Source: Capronia americana
Taxonomy: Eukaryota > Ascomycota > Eurotiomycetes > Chaetothyriales > Herpotrichiellaceae
Direction of reading: 5' to 3'
Length of the DNA: 64,000 bases
NCBI GenBank assembly: GCA_016110215.1
Contig: JADWQD010000004.1
Coordinates: 1,674,001 to 1,738,000, forward strand
This document shows, one piece after another, positions 55,120-64,000 of the stretch; position 1 is the stretch's first letter; every line of letters starts with the position of its first letter. The notes under the pieces were generated by a model. The model was not told where the DNA came from, ran no database searches, and saw only the letters and a list, made by a program, of their open reading frames with translations. The translations under genes were made by a program, and so were the position numbers.

Positions 55120-55466
55120 AATGGGGTCTTATTGATGTACTGAAGACACGGCTCTCGATTCGAGGTATTGAAATATAATCCAAAGAGACCACTCTGTATC
55201 GTTTACAGTGGTACGGAGTAGAGCGAGCACTCCATATTGTCGGCGCTGCCAGGACTCCGACGCGGTACGGGACTGTGCAAGCTTGACACTTCGCTCCCTG
55301 GCAAGAGTTTCAATTGGTTGCGATAGCTTCAAGGCGGGCTTCAGATCCCAATTGACGCAATCGCCGTTTATCCCCATTTCAACTCGATCTCACATTATTT
55401 TCAACTTCGTCCTTCCCTCTCTCTCTACCAGCCGTCCTTGTGCCGTTCTCCTTCTTCCGATCCATC
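55120..55466. promoter_or_regulatory. Intergenic region and MCR1 promoter
   Basis: 347 bp between two plus-strand genes, containing the nuclease 3' end and the MCR1 promoter. A CT-rich stretch just before 55467 (TTCCCTCTCTCTCTACC) may mark the transcription start area. Confidence 0.45.
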
Positions 55467-56686
55467 ATGCTTGCAAGATCTGTTCTGAGGGTCTGCGCGC
55501 CTGCGCGCCAGGTATGGAATGCCTCGGTCTCTATCAGGCTTCACTCCGATAGTTTACTTACACTCACTTTCTTGCGCAGAGTTTCCGCGGTTACGCCTCC
55601 GAAGCACAAGCCCCCAAGTCCTCGTCAACGCCGTATATCGTCGGTGCCGCTGCCATCGGCACAGGTATCCTGGGCTACAATTTCCTAGGCTCGTCCAGCA
55701 AGACCTCCAAATCTGATGGGCCACCCTCCCAATCAACCGACGACCAGAAGAACATCAACAAGCAGAAGGAGGAAGCTCCGGGCAAGACTTTCACTGGTGG
55801 AGAGCAGGGATTCGTTGATCTGAAGCTCAAAGAGATCATCCCTTACAACCATAATACGAAGAGGTTCAAGTTTGCGTTGCCTGACGAAGAGCATATCTCG
55901 GGACTCAATGTTGCTTGTAAGTTGGAGCACGCCGGGATCTCAAGTGGAAGAGTCATTGACATTGACGCCTCGAAGCTGCCATCATCACGAAATTCAAGCC
56001 AGAGAATGAAGAGAAGCCCGTGATCAGACCTTATACTCCCATCAACGACGAAGGTAAGACTCTCCACTCAACCTGTCCGTTCCACTCGCTCTCATCAATC
56101 AACTCACATTCTCCCAGACGCCCGTGGCTATCTCGAACTCCTCGTCAAAGTCTACCCCAAAGGTCCCATGTCAGAACACATCCACAGCCTGAAAGAAGGC
56201 GACACGCTCAGCTTCAAGGGCCCCATTCCGAAATACCCCTGGTCCCCTAACAAGCATAGCCATATCACACTCATTTCAGGCGGCACCGGCATAACACCCA
56301 TGTATCAGCTCATCCGCGCCATCACCAAGAACCCAGAAGACAAAACCAAGGTGTCACTCATCTTTGGCAACATCAAGGAAGAAGACATCCTGCTCAAAAA
56401 GGAGCTCTCGGACCTTGAGAACGAATTCCCGCAGCGCTTCCGAGTGTTCTACACCCTGGACAGCCCCCCCGAGTCATGGCCCTATGGCAAAGGCTTCATC
56501 ACCAAAGAACTGTTGAAAGAAGTGATCCCGGACCCAAAAACCGAGAACATCAAGATCTTCGTCTGTGGGCCCCCGGGCTTGTACAAGGCGGTCAGCGGCC
56601 CCAAGGTCAGTCCCCAGGATCAAGGCGAGTTGTCGGGCATCCTGAAGGAGCTAGGGTACACCAAGGAGCAGGTGTTCAAGTTCTGA
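55467..56686 (+). CDS. MCR1: Mitochondrial NADH-cytochrome b5 reductase
   Basis: Four exons: 55467-55511, 55580-55916, 55976-56053 and 56118-56686; 342 residues. A basic presequence ([21 protein letters not shown]) is followed by a membrane helix (about 32-50, [19 protein letters not shown]), then the flavoprotein: FAD motif [11 protein letters not shown] motif [11 protein letters not shown], and CGPPG near the end. C-terminus YTKEQVFKF. Mcr1 exists as outer-membrane and intermembrane-space forms and passes electrons from NADH to cytochrome b5 or cytochrome c, supporting ergosterol synthesis and oxidative-stress tolerance. All three introns are short and restore the conserved text (for example [11 protein letters not shown] across intron 2). 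Complete and standard in length. Confidence 0.95.
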
Positions 56687-57248
56687 GCGCGCCATTGGGC
56701 GCTGTCACTGCCTGGTAGATAGATTTTGCATCTTGTGAGCCAAATCCCTGGAGCTTTACTCCGACAGCTCTTCGAAAAGGCGCGACGCAGACGACCGATC
56801 TGCATGTCCACGAACTAGAAACAGAGGCCCCAGAAAGAGGGCACCCCGGAAGGCCCAAAATGTACAACAGTCAAGAAAGCTCCGCTTGTACATATAGAAT
56901 AAACAAATAGCCCAACACAGGAAATGTCGTTGCGGTACTCTCGGGACCTCCGTACAGGATGCGAGTCCTTGCACAACTAATCTTTCCTCAAGAACGAGAC
57001 GCCAACGCTCGTTTTGTGACCAACCAAACGGACTATATTCTGCCAACATAGCTTCTCTTTCCGGGGCCTTTACACCAAAGCGCGACGTTGGGCTATTTCA
57101 TTTTGTGTGCGGGACCTCCCGGTGGAAAGCTACTGTCGGCGATCCGATGCACAAGCCCGCCTAGAACTGTATCTCTGGTACAGTACCGTGAGTACCTCCC
57201 ACCACCGCCCTTCCTTGCCAGCCGCTACCTGCAACCCCTGGACTCCCC
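56687..57248. other. Convergent 3' spacer
   Basis: 562 bp between the MCR1 and urease 3' ends. No gene is visible. Confidence 0.5.
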
Positions 57249-60118
57249 TCAATACACATAGTACATCTGGCCCAGGGGCACCACCTCCGCGGGCTCCGCG
57301 GTACAGTGCATGCCATCTGCCTCAACCCTGTAGGACTCGGGGTCGACTTTCATCTTGGGCCTCAAGTCATTGAACTTCATGTCCTTTTTCCCGATGTTGC
57401 GACAATCCTTGACCGCCTCGATCCGTTTGCGGAGGTTATAGCTGGCGACTTTGCCGGAGGCGATGGACGCGTTGGACACAAACGTAATGGATGTGCTTGG
57501 CACGTAGGCGGCGAACATGGGGCGCATGATCACGGGCTGGACGGTTGGGATAGAGGCGTTGGGATCGCCCTGGACGAGAATATCAGTATTACGAAGGTCG
57601 GCATACTGGGACAGCCGCCTGTATGGCGCAAGGGTAGTGTCGAACAGAGGGGCAAGAAGGCAGGTACGCAGGCAGGGTAGATACTCACCATCTGGGCGTA
57701 CGCGATCATTCCCCCTTTCAACACCAAACTCGGCTTCGTCCCAAAGTTGCTGGGCTTCCACAGAACCAGATCCGCCAATTTGCCCACTTCAACGGATCCC
57801 AAAATGTGGCTCATGCCCTGTGTGATCGCCGGATTGATCGTGTACTTGGACACATACCTCTTAACTCTGAAGTTATCAGCATCGGTGCCCTCGTCTTCCT
57901 TCAGCGTGCCACGCTGCTGCTTATTCTTCTGCGCCGTATTCCATGTACGGAGGATGACTTCTCCGCAGCGGCCCATGGCCTGAGAGTCAGAGGACATCAT
58001 GCTGATGGCGCCGAGGTCGTGGAGCACGTCCTCGGCGGCGATGGTCTCGGCGCGGATGCGTGATTCCGCAAACGCGACGTCTTCGGGGATGTTCTTGGAG
58101 AGATGATGACACACCATGAGCATGTCGAGATGCTCGTCGAGTGTATTCCTGGTATAAGGTCTTGTTGGGTTCGTCGAAGAAGGGAGGACATTGGCGTGCT
58201 CAACCACGGAGATGATGTCCGGTGCGTGGCCACCGCCAGCGCCTTCGGTGTGGTAAGTATGGATTGTCCTGCCTTTGAAGGCTGCGATGGAGGATTCTAC
58301 AAAGCCAGACTCATTCAGCGTGTCTGTGTGTATGAGGCATTGGACATCATATTCATCGCAGACAGACAAGCAGGTATCGATCGCGGCAGGGGTAGTGCCC
58401 CAATCTTCATGTAATTTGAGCCCGCAGGCTCCAGCTTCGCACTGTTCTCGAAGTGCGACAGGTGAGCTGTCGTTGCCTTTGCCTGTGATGCCGTAATTGA
58501 TGGGGAACGAGTCCAGCGCTTGGAGCATTTGCTTCATGTGCCATTTCCCAGGTGTGCAGGTGGTTGCGTTTGTGCCGGTGCTGGGTCCTGTACCGCCTCC
58601 CAGATATGTTGTTATCCCTGCTGAGATCGACTCGTAGGCCTGTTGAGGACAGATCAAGTGGATATGTGAGTCGAAACCGCCGGCGGTAATGATACTGTGT
58701 TCGCCTGCAATGACATCTGTGCCATTCCCGACGACCAGGTTTGGATGGACACCCTCCATGACATCAGGGTTTCCAGCTTTGCCGATGCCAACGATCACAC
58801 CGTTCTTGATCCCAATGTCAGCTTTGTAGATACCAGACCAGTCCACGATCAGAGCATTGGTGATGACCGTGTCGAGAACGTCTTCATCTTTACGGTCAGA
58901 CGCTTGACCCATACCATCTCGAATAGTCTTGCCACCACCGAACTTGCATTCATCGCCGTAGACAGTCATGTCCTTTTCCACCTTGATCCACAGATCTGTT
59001 GCTCCGAGTCGTACAAGATCGCCTGTCGTGGGACCAAACATACCAGCGTAATCCGCTCGGCTCATAGCCGCAACGTCAATATGAGCCAAGTCGCCTGCCG
59101 GTTCCGGTGTATGCGCAAACCCAGCTTCCTGGAGTTTCTGTACGATGTCATCGGCGCGTGAGACGTCGACTACACCCGACGCGAGGTTGTTGCCGCCATG
59201 GATGACCCTGTTACCTGCAATCTCAACGAGAGTTACTGTTTTGGCGTCTCCGGGTTCGAAGCGTACAGAGGTGCCGGCTGGGATGTCCAGACGGAAACCA
59301 TATGCTCTGAGTCTGTCGAATTCGAGTTGAGGGTTCGTCTCAATGAAGTGATAATGCGAGCCGATCTGCAGAGAGACAGTTTAGCTGGAACGATCCAGGG
59401 CAGAAATGAATCTCTGTATACCTGTATCGGTCTGTCTCCTTTACTGGTGACCTTCAACTGGATTCTCTTTCGCCCTTCATTCAGCGTGATCTTGCCTTCT
59501 TTGACTGGAACAACGGCGCCTGGCATTTTCTTGCCGTCGAACTCACTTGCATCAGCGAGAGGAAATGCATCCTTGGATGGAACGGGAAGAAAGCTGCCGT
59601 AGAGAGCCTTCTCAAGATCGCCATCGTCGGAGCTGACGGGATGATGGACAGTCACAAGGTAAGTACCAGTTTTGAACGTGCCCTCAACCTGCAGCTCGGT
59701 CAAGGTCGAGACGACGGAGGGAAGAACATGACGTCGACCGAGCATGGTCTTCCCAATGGACATCAGGTCGGCGACAGAATGGTTCCCATCGCGAATGAGC
59801 TAAGGAGCACGAAATCAGTACGTAATATCCGAGCGACAGCCTATTCAATGCAGGTACCTCTTGCAAATTGTTAGCAATGAGAGCCTGTAGGGCACGTCAG
59901 CAGAGATTTCTTTAGATAATTACAGTAGTTGAACTGGACTCACGCAAGCCTCTGCATGATTGAGCTTGACCCCTCTAGCGAGTCTCCTTTGTGCCAGTAG
60001 TCCTAGCTGGGATATAACGAGCTTATCTAGCTATTGAAGTAGTCGGCGGTGTTAATATTGTGCTCGACTACGCTGCGCCGATTCAATGTGTTCGTACCTC
60101 TTTCGGGACGAGCTGCAT
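57249..60118 (-). CDS. URE1: Urease (single-chain, gamma-beta-alpha)
   Basis: Minus strand, six exons: 60118-60098, 60030-59944, 59884-59858 (27 nt), 59799-59422, 59365-57689 and 57569-57249; 836 residues, the usual length of fungal ureases. It starts MQLVPKELDKL. The gamma, beta and alpha parts run in order. Nickel-site residues are all present: HIH (405, 407), carbamylated Lys488 in GLKLHEDWG, His517, His543 and Asp631 (SSDSQ). The flap has CHH (Cys590, His591-592). The enzyme hydrolyses urea to ammonia and carbamate in the cytosol and needs nickel and UreD/F/G accessory proteins encoded elsewhere. Two GATA sites upstream fit nitrogen control. All splices are in phase and recreate conserved sequence. 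Confidence 0.97.
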
Positions 60119-60598
60119 GGTGATTTTGCTCGCCCTGGCTCTGGATTATTTGCGGATTCAAGTCCAGCTTGTAGAGGACACTCAGTCCCGCACAATGGCA
60201 TTCAACCATCGTTTATCTGTGCCCATTGGGCCTATCATGGTCGAGGGGTTGATGCGGGGCAAAGGAACATCTCAAAGTGGCATGAGGCAAGCTTAATCCT
60301 GGTCGCGCTTGAGCTTCCTTCTGTGCTCGCGACAACCTCAAGCCGATGCGGAGAAGAAACCAGGACAGGAACTTTGTTTGGTTGATGCGTCATTATTGAC
60401 ATTGGCGTTCTTCTTACTGCCATAACAACATTCCTTCATTTGCACCGGAAGAAGACGCCTTCGTTATGAACATTGGCCCACCCGTTGCCAACAAGAGTCG
60501 AACGTGGACTCCTTCAGACCGACAAGGAAAAGTGAAAGTGATCATATCAACGCACCCATGTAGAAACCACACCCATCAAGACTGTTGTACTTTAGCTC
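60119..60598. promoter_or_regulatory. Urease promoter region
   Basis: 480 bp upstream of the urease start and downstream of the HMG-box gene; both genes are on the minus strand, so this holds the HMG gene's 3' end and the urease promoter. Confidence 0.5.
60213..60237 (-). promoter_or_regulatory. Paired GATA sites upstream of urease
   Basis: On the minus strand, AGATAA (60218-60213) and TGATAG (60237-60232) lie about 95-120 bp upstream of the start codon at 60118. Both match HGATAR, the AreA/Nit2 consensus. Regulation is inferred. Confidence 0.4.
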
Positions 60599-61910
60599 TT
60601 ACTTCTTGGATTTCTTCGACTTCTCTGCCTTGGTAGACGAGGCAGGCGGAGCAGCCTCTTTCTTGGTCTTCTTCGACTTCTTCTCCTTCTCCGGTGACTT
60701 AGCCTCCACCTTTGGAGTCGGCTTGGGAGTGGGCTCAGCTTCCTTGGTCTTGCGACGCTTGGACTTGGGTGTTGGCTCTGGGGCTGGCGGAGGCGCTTCT
60801 TCCTCCTCCTCTTCTTCAACGGGCTCTTCCTCAGTTTCTGCTTCAGCGTCGATGCCAGCAACGTGTTCAGGTGCCTTGCCCAGCTCGACAAGACGTGCCG
60901 CGGTCTCGTCATCAGGCACGGGCTGACCAGCCTTGTATGCTGCCATCTTCACTCTGTAGGCAGCAAGGTTCTTCTGGTACTTGTCATCCCAGACCTATAA
61001 CGAGATTAGCTAGTGGGCGGAGACAGGGCTAGGTTACAACACTTACACTCTTCTCACCTGGGCTCATCTCGGTCCATCGGCGAGTACCCTCGTCTGCGAC
61101 CTCTTTAGGCTTTGCCGAATCACCAAGCTCTTTTGCGATGGTCGCGCGAGCGCTCTGCATGTAGAGGAAGTAGGGAGTGAGGGCACGCTTAGGCGCATTG
61201 GGGTCATGCGGTGTCCTCTTGCGTTTTTTCTTGCCGTCGGCGTCGGCCTCGACGGCAGGTGGAGCAACCTCGGCCGGTCGGCCGGTCAGAAGCCCAGATT
61301 CGGTGAGGATATTGGTGAGGTTGGCGTCGATAGGAGTCAGGCCTTGTTTACCCGGGGCGAGCACCGTGTTGGCATGTTGAATGTAGGCGCGAGAAAGGTC
61401 TTGGACAGAGTGCTGAAGAGTTGCAAGAGCAACAATAACCTGAGGTGACTGGTAAGCAAATGCCTGCGGATCGTTCTGCAACCCTTGGACTTGGTGGGTG
61501 AGGGCGTTGAGGTCCTCAATGAGGACATTGATACATCGGATGGCAGCTTGGTTTAGAACATTCCCCCACTGAAGGCGCTCATTTGAAGGCATGTTGAGAG
61601 ATTTGAATGAATATGGAGTAGTGTGTAAAAGGTTTTGGTGGGTGCGCGGCGACGAGCAGGTTCACATGCGGAGGGGAGACAGCAAGGTAGTGTTGAGGGT
61701 AAAAGTGAATCGGGGCAGAGCCTCGTCGCGGGGTCAGGGTGCAGGAGAGACGCGTTGGTGGTGATGGGGATGGGTGAGGGAGAAGCAAAATAAGCGATAC
61801 GCAAAATCTATTCCACGTACCGAATCCCGTGTGCGCTGAAAATCAGCGATGTTGACCTGCGTTGTCGCAGACTCAGGGTCCTGCGGCGGCTGCTGCGTCT
61901 TCTTTGCCAT
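60599..61910 (-). CDS. HMG-box chromatin protein
   Basis: Minus strand, three exons: 61910-61821, 61439-61047 and 60994-60599; 292 residues. Exon 1 (MAKKTQQPPQDPESATTQVN ... FQRTRDS) joins VIVALATLQHSVQDLSRAY, giving a coiled N-terminal helix. One HMG box lies at about 110-185 (DPNAPKRALTPYFLYMQSAR ... RRWTEMSPGEKSVWDDKY). The C-terminus is an acidic run (EEEPVEEEEEEEA) followed by a Lys-rich tail. HMG-box proteins bend DNA and assist chromatin remodelling; this layout resembles Nhp10/Hmo-type fungal proteins. Intron 1 is long (381 nt) and contains an in-frame ATG-initiated extension (61592-61440) that could serve as an alternative first exon. Confidence 0.85.
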
Positions 61911-62603
61911 GGTGAGCTCCCTAAGGATGCGCGAACAAGAAAAGCTATTTGTTGTTGAAAGTATAGGCACCTATGCGCGCTGGGCTTTGCAAGGCTGCGC
62001 TTTAACTAAAGGATGGGTGGCGGGCACAGAGTGAAGCAAGGAAACCCGAAGAATTCCTGGTGGTGGAAAAAAGCGAGAGTGGAAGAGAAACGGGCGAGGC
62101 AGTGGGGGACGGCCTGTTTAAGTGGTGCGAGCGAGCCGGGAGAGAGCCGCTGGATCAACCCACTGGGCAGGGAGAAAAGCAGCCGCAGCTTCGATCACCT
62201 CTCCTCTTTTCTCCCCTCGCGCGCCGCTGAGGGTGGCCGGGATGCTCTGTGTGCTCCCTGCGAATGTTCGTTTCGGTGTGCTGCAAGCTCCACTGTCACT
62301 GCCTGTATTAGGCGCTAAGCGTGCCTTCAAGCTTTCTATTGGGCGTGCCTGCTTGAATCTCCTGCACAGTCCCGGCTCCAAGCTCTCTAAAGTTCAGTTT
62401 CATTCGCCTCTGAGTCAAAGAGTTCACCTATTCTTGCAGCAACTCGTGGGTTGTTTACACCAAACCCTGCTCTTCCTGCAACCCAAAAGCAGCCTAGTTA
62501 GGCTCGTTCGTACTTGGTGTCCTCAACCCGGGCCTCTTTCACTGCCGATTAGAGGCCATCCTGATCCGATCTGCTTATGCGACTGAGTTGAAGGGGAACT
62601 TTT

Positions 62604-62615
62604 GGGGGGGGGGGG
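62604..62615 (+). repeat. Poly-G tract (12 G)
   Basis: Twelve consecutive G. Such runs are prone to length variation and sequencing error and can form quadruplex-like structures. Confidence 0.85.
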
Positions 62616-63934
62616 AGCACGCGATTTTCAGACACTGCATGTCAAACGTCCCCCAAAGCCTTACCCTGCCGTGCCTGCCACTCTGCGAACCTTTTGCGGC
62701 GCCCGAGTAGCCTAGCTGAGGACAGTCTGACAACTTCATATCGTCGCTTATTCTTTCGTCAATCCGCCGCTTTCCGCGTGTTGGTAGAGCTTCTATGGGT
62801 TGCTGACCAGCTTGGTATGTTTCGCTGCATGTGAACAGACGTTGCTCTACAGTACTTCAGGCTCCTCAAGAAGAAAAGTCGCAGTTGACAGGTACACAAG
62901 CAGCGACCATTCGCGCATGAATGGGCTTGAGGGGTGCCTCTAAATCCGGGCGGGTGGTTGGGAGGGAATTGATCGGAGATCACAACAGAGCAAAGCAACA
63001 GTCAGACCACCCTCCAACTTCGCGCTCGATCATCGATGCCCCACGAGCAGTTGCATAAGCGCTTCTAGGCGGCCACCCACCCAAGCAAATTGTGGTTGTC
63101 AGACTGACCTCCAGGTGGTGCCTCCTACTATGTCCGGTTGCATGCCCTAGGCAATAGTAGAACACCTGGCGAGGTTGCTGATGACGGTCACCATCGTGTC
63201 CCCGTTTCGACCCCCAATTCTAAGGCCCTTCCGACAAATCAGCGCCCAGTCGCCGTTGTGATCTCCAATCTGGGCCTACCAGGCACTTCACTCGTTCACC
63301 TCCGGCTTGTAGCTGGAGCCGCCGAGGCAGGAAGCCAGTTGTGCCTATTGTTTTGCGACCCTCAATCTCACTGTGTCGGCGACTTTCACGGGTGCTCGTA
63401 TCGTTCTTCGCCAGCGCCCACAGAGTCGCTAGCCACACGCTCGGGTTCACGTTATGGCAACACATCCGATCTTCTCGCTGGTGCCCAGTTTCCCTTTGTC
63501 GTCCACCTCTGTTCGCCATCCCATCGTGAATTGTTAGGCGCCTAAGACTCTCTAGATACATCTCGGACTACTCACAGCAATCTTGGAGCACCAAGCATCC
63601 GATCGTCTCAGGCAACCTTATCTCCCCCTCCCAGCTACATACTTCGTCCGCGCGCAATTGACTCTGCTCTCACCGCGACCTGCGGAGGTTCGATTCTTAA
63701 CGAACAGCAGCCATTATCCGCATGGTACCGAGTAGGTCCTCTTCATTAAGGCATGGTCTTCTCGCGGTACCTGCATTAGCGATCGGGCTTCATGCTTAAC
63801 CCCTTGATCACTGACCAGTCCATGGCATGGTCATTCTTGAACCCGGGCATCCCTCCTATGGGTCATAACACAACGAAAAAGCAGCTTTGCACCGATTGCC
63901 TCGACTTCGTACGCCTACCGTTTCGTCCTCCCAC

Positions 63935-63970
63935 CCTCATCTCCCACCTCATCTCCCACCTCATCTCCCG
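63935..63970 (+). repeat. 12-bp tandem repeat, three copies
   Basis: CCTCATCTCCCA occurs three times in succession (the last copy ends in G). It is pyrimidine-only apart from A, at the right edge of the window, possibly part of a promoter or leader of a gene further right. Confidence 0.75.
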
Positions 63971-64000
63971 ACAACCTCCGCTCTACCATTGCACTCTAAC

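Larger units (their letters stand above)
61911..64000. other. HMG-gene promoter and long terminal intergenic region
   Basis: About 2.1 kb. The first few hundred bases are the HMG-box promoter. The rest has only short, unconvincing frames and holds a G12 run and a 12-bp tandem repeat (listed separately). A gene starting beyond the window may have its promoter here. Confidence 0.45.

Noticed and set aside
57530..58496. Plus-strand frames overlapping urease
   Set aside because: Shadows of the urease coding strand; urease is fully consistent across its exons.
63661..63720. tRNA-like T-loop (GGTTCGATTC)
   Set aside because: No pairing acceptor stem, D-arm or anticodon arm of proper spacing upstream; chance match.

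Overview
The window looks like nuclear DNA from a filamentous ascomycete (Pezizomycotina; probably Dothideomycetes or Eurotiomycetes, which I cannot separate here). Genes are dense, lie on both strands and carry short introns of about 40-110 nt with GTAAGT-type donors. The protein families are typical of these fungi: an 836-residue single-chain urease, a formamidase, a HET-domain relic, a secreted sedolisin and a DUF6594-type membrane protein. I see no operons, CRISPR arrays, convincing tRNA or rRNA genes, or intact transposons. Exon coordinates come from reading splice sites and protein continuity by eye, with no transcript data.

Left part (1-24.5 kb), mostly housekeeping: AIM24-like mitochondrial protein; eIF2-beta head-to-head with a small MIM2-like protein; an O6-alkylguanine-DNA alkyltransferase head-to-head with the Mrc1/claspin checkpoint mediator across 310 bp containing an MluI cell-cycle box; a lysozyme-like (SLT-fold) protein; an orphan gene; a ten-zinc-knuckle CNBP/Gis2-type protein with a microexon and two GC-AG introns; formamidase; D-aminoacyl-tRNA deacylase; and the CCR4-NOT subunit Not3/5.

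Middle part (24.5-49 kb), looser and more lineage-specific: a C2H2 transcription factor, an atypical short-chain dehydrogenase, a fungal protein of unknown function, a Cys-rich single-pass membrane protein, a broken HET-domain fragment, a CCCH zinc-finger protein, a DUF6594-like membrane protein, a beta-lactamase-fold serine hydrolase, a small lysine-rich protein, and a sedolisin peptidase frameshifted just before its catalytic serine. Long stretches here hold no supportable gene.

Right part (49-64 kb), compact again: a 2OG-Fe(II)-oxygenase-like protein, an uncharacterised protein with a doubtful 5' end, an Artemis/SNM1-type DNA-repair nuclease, mitochondrial NADH-cytochrome b5 reductase (Mcr1), urease, and an HMG-box protein. 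The last 2 kb are regulatory or intergenic.

Functional links: formamidase (about 20 kb) and urease (about 58 kb) both release ammonia from simple nitrogen compounds, and both have GATA-factor consensus sites upstream. Alkyltransferase, Mrc1 and the Artemis-like nuclease all serve genome maintenance. AIM24, MIM2 and Mcr1 are mitochondrial.
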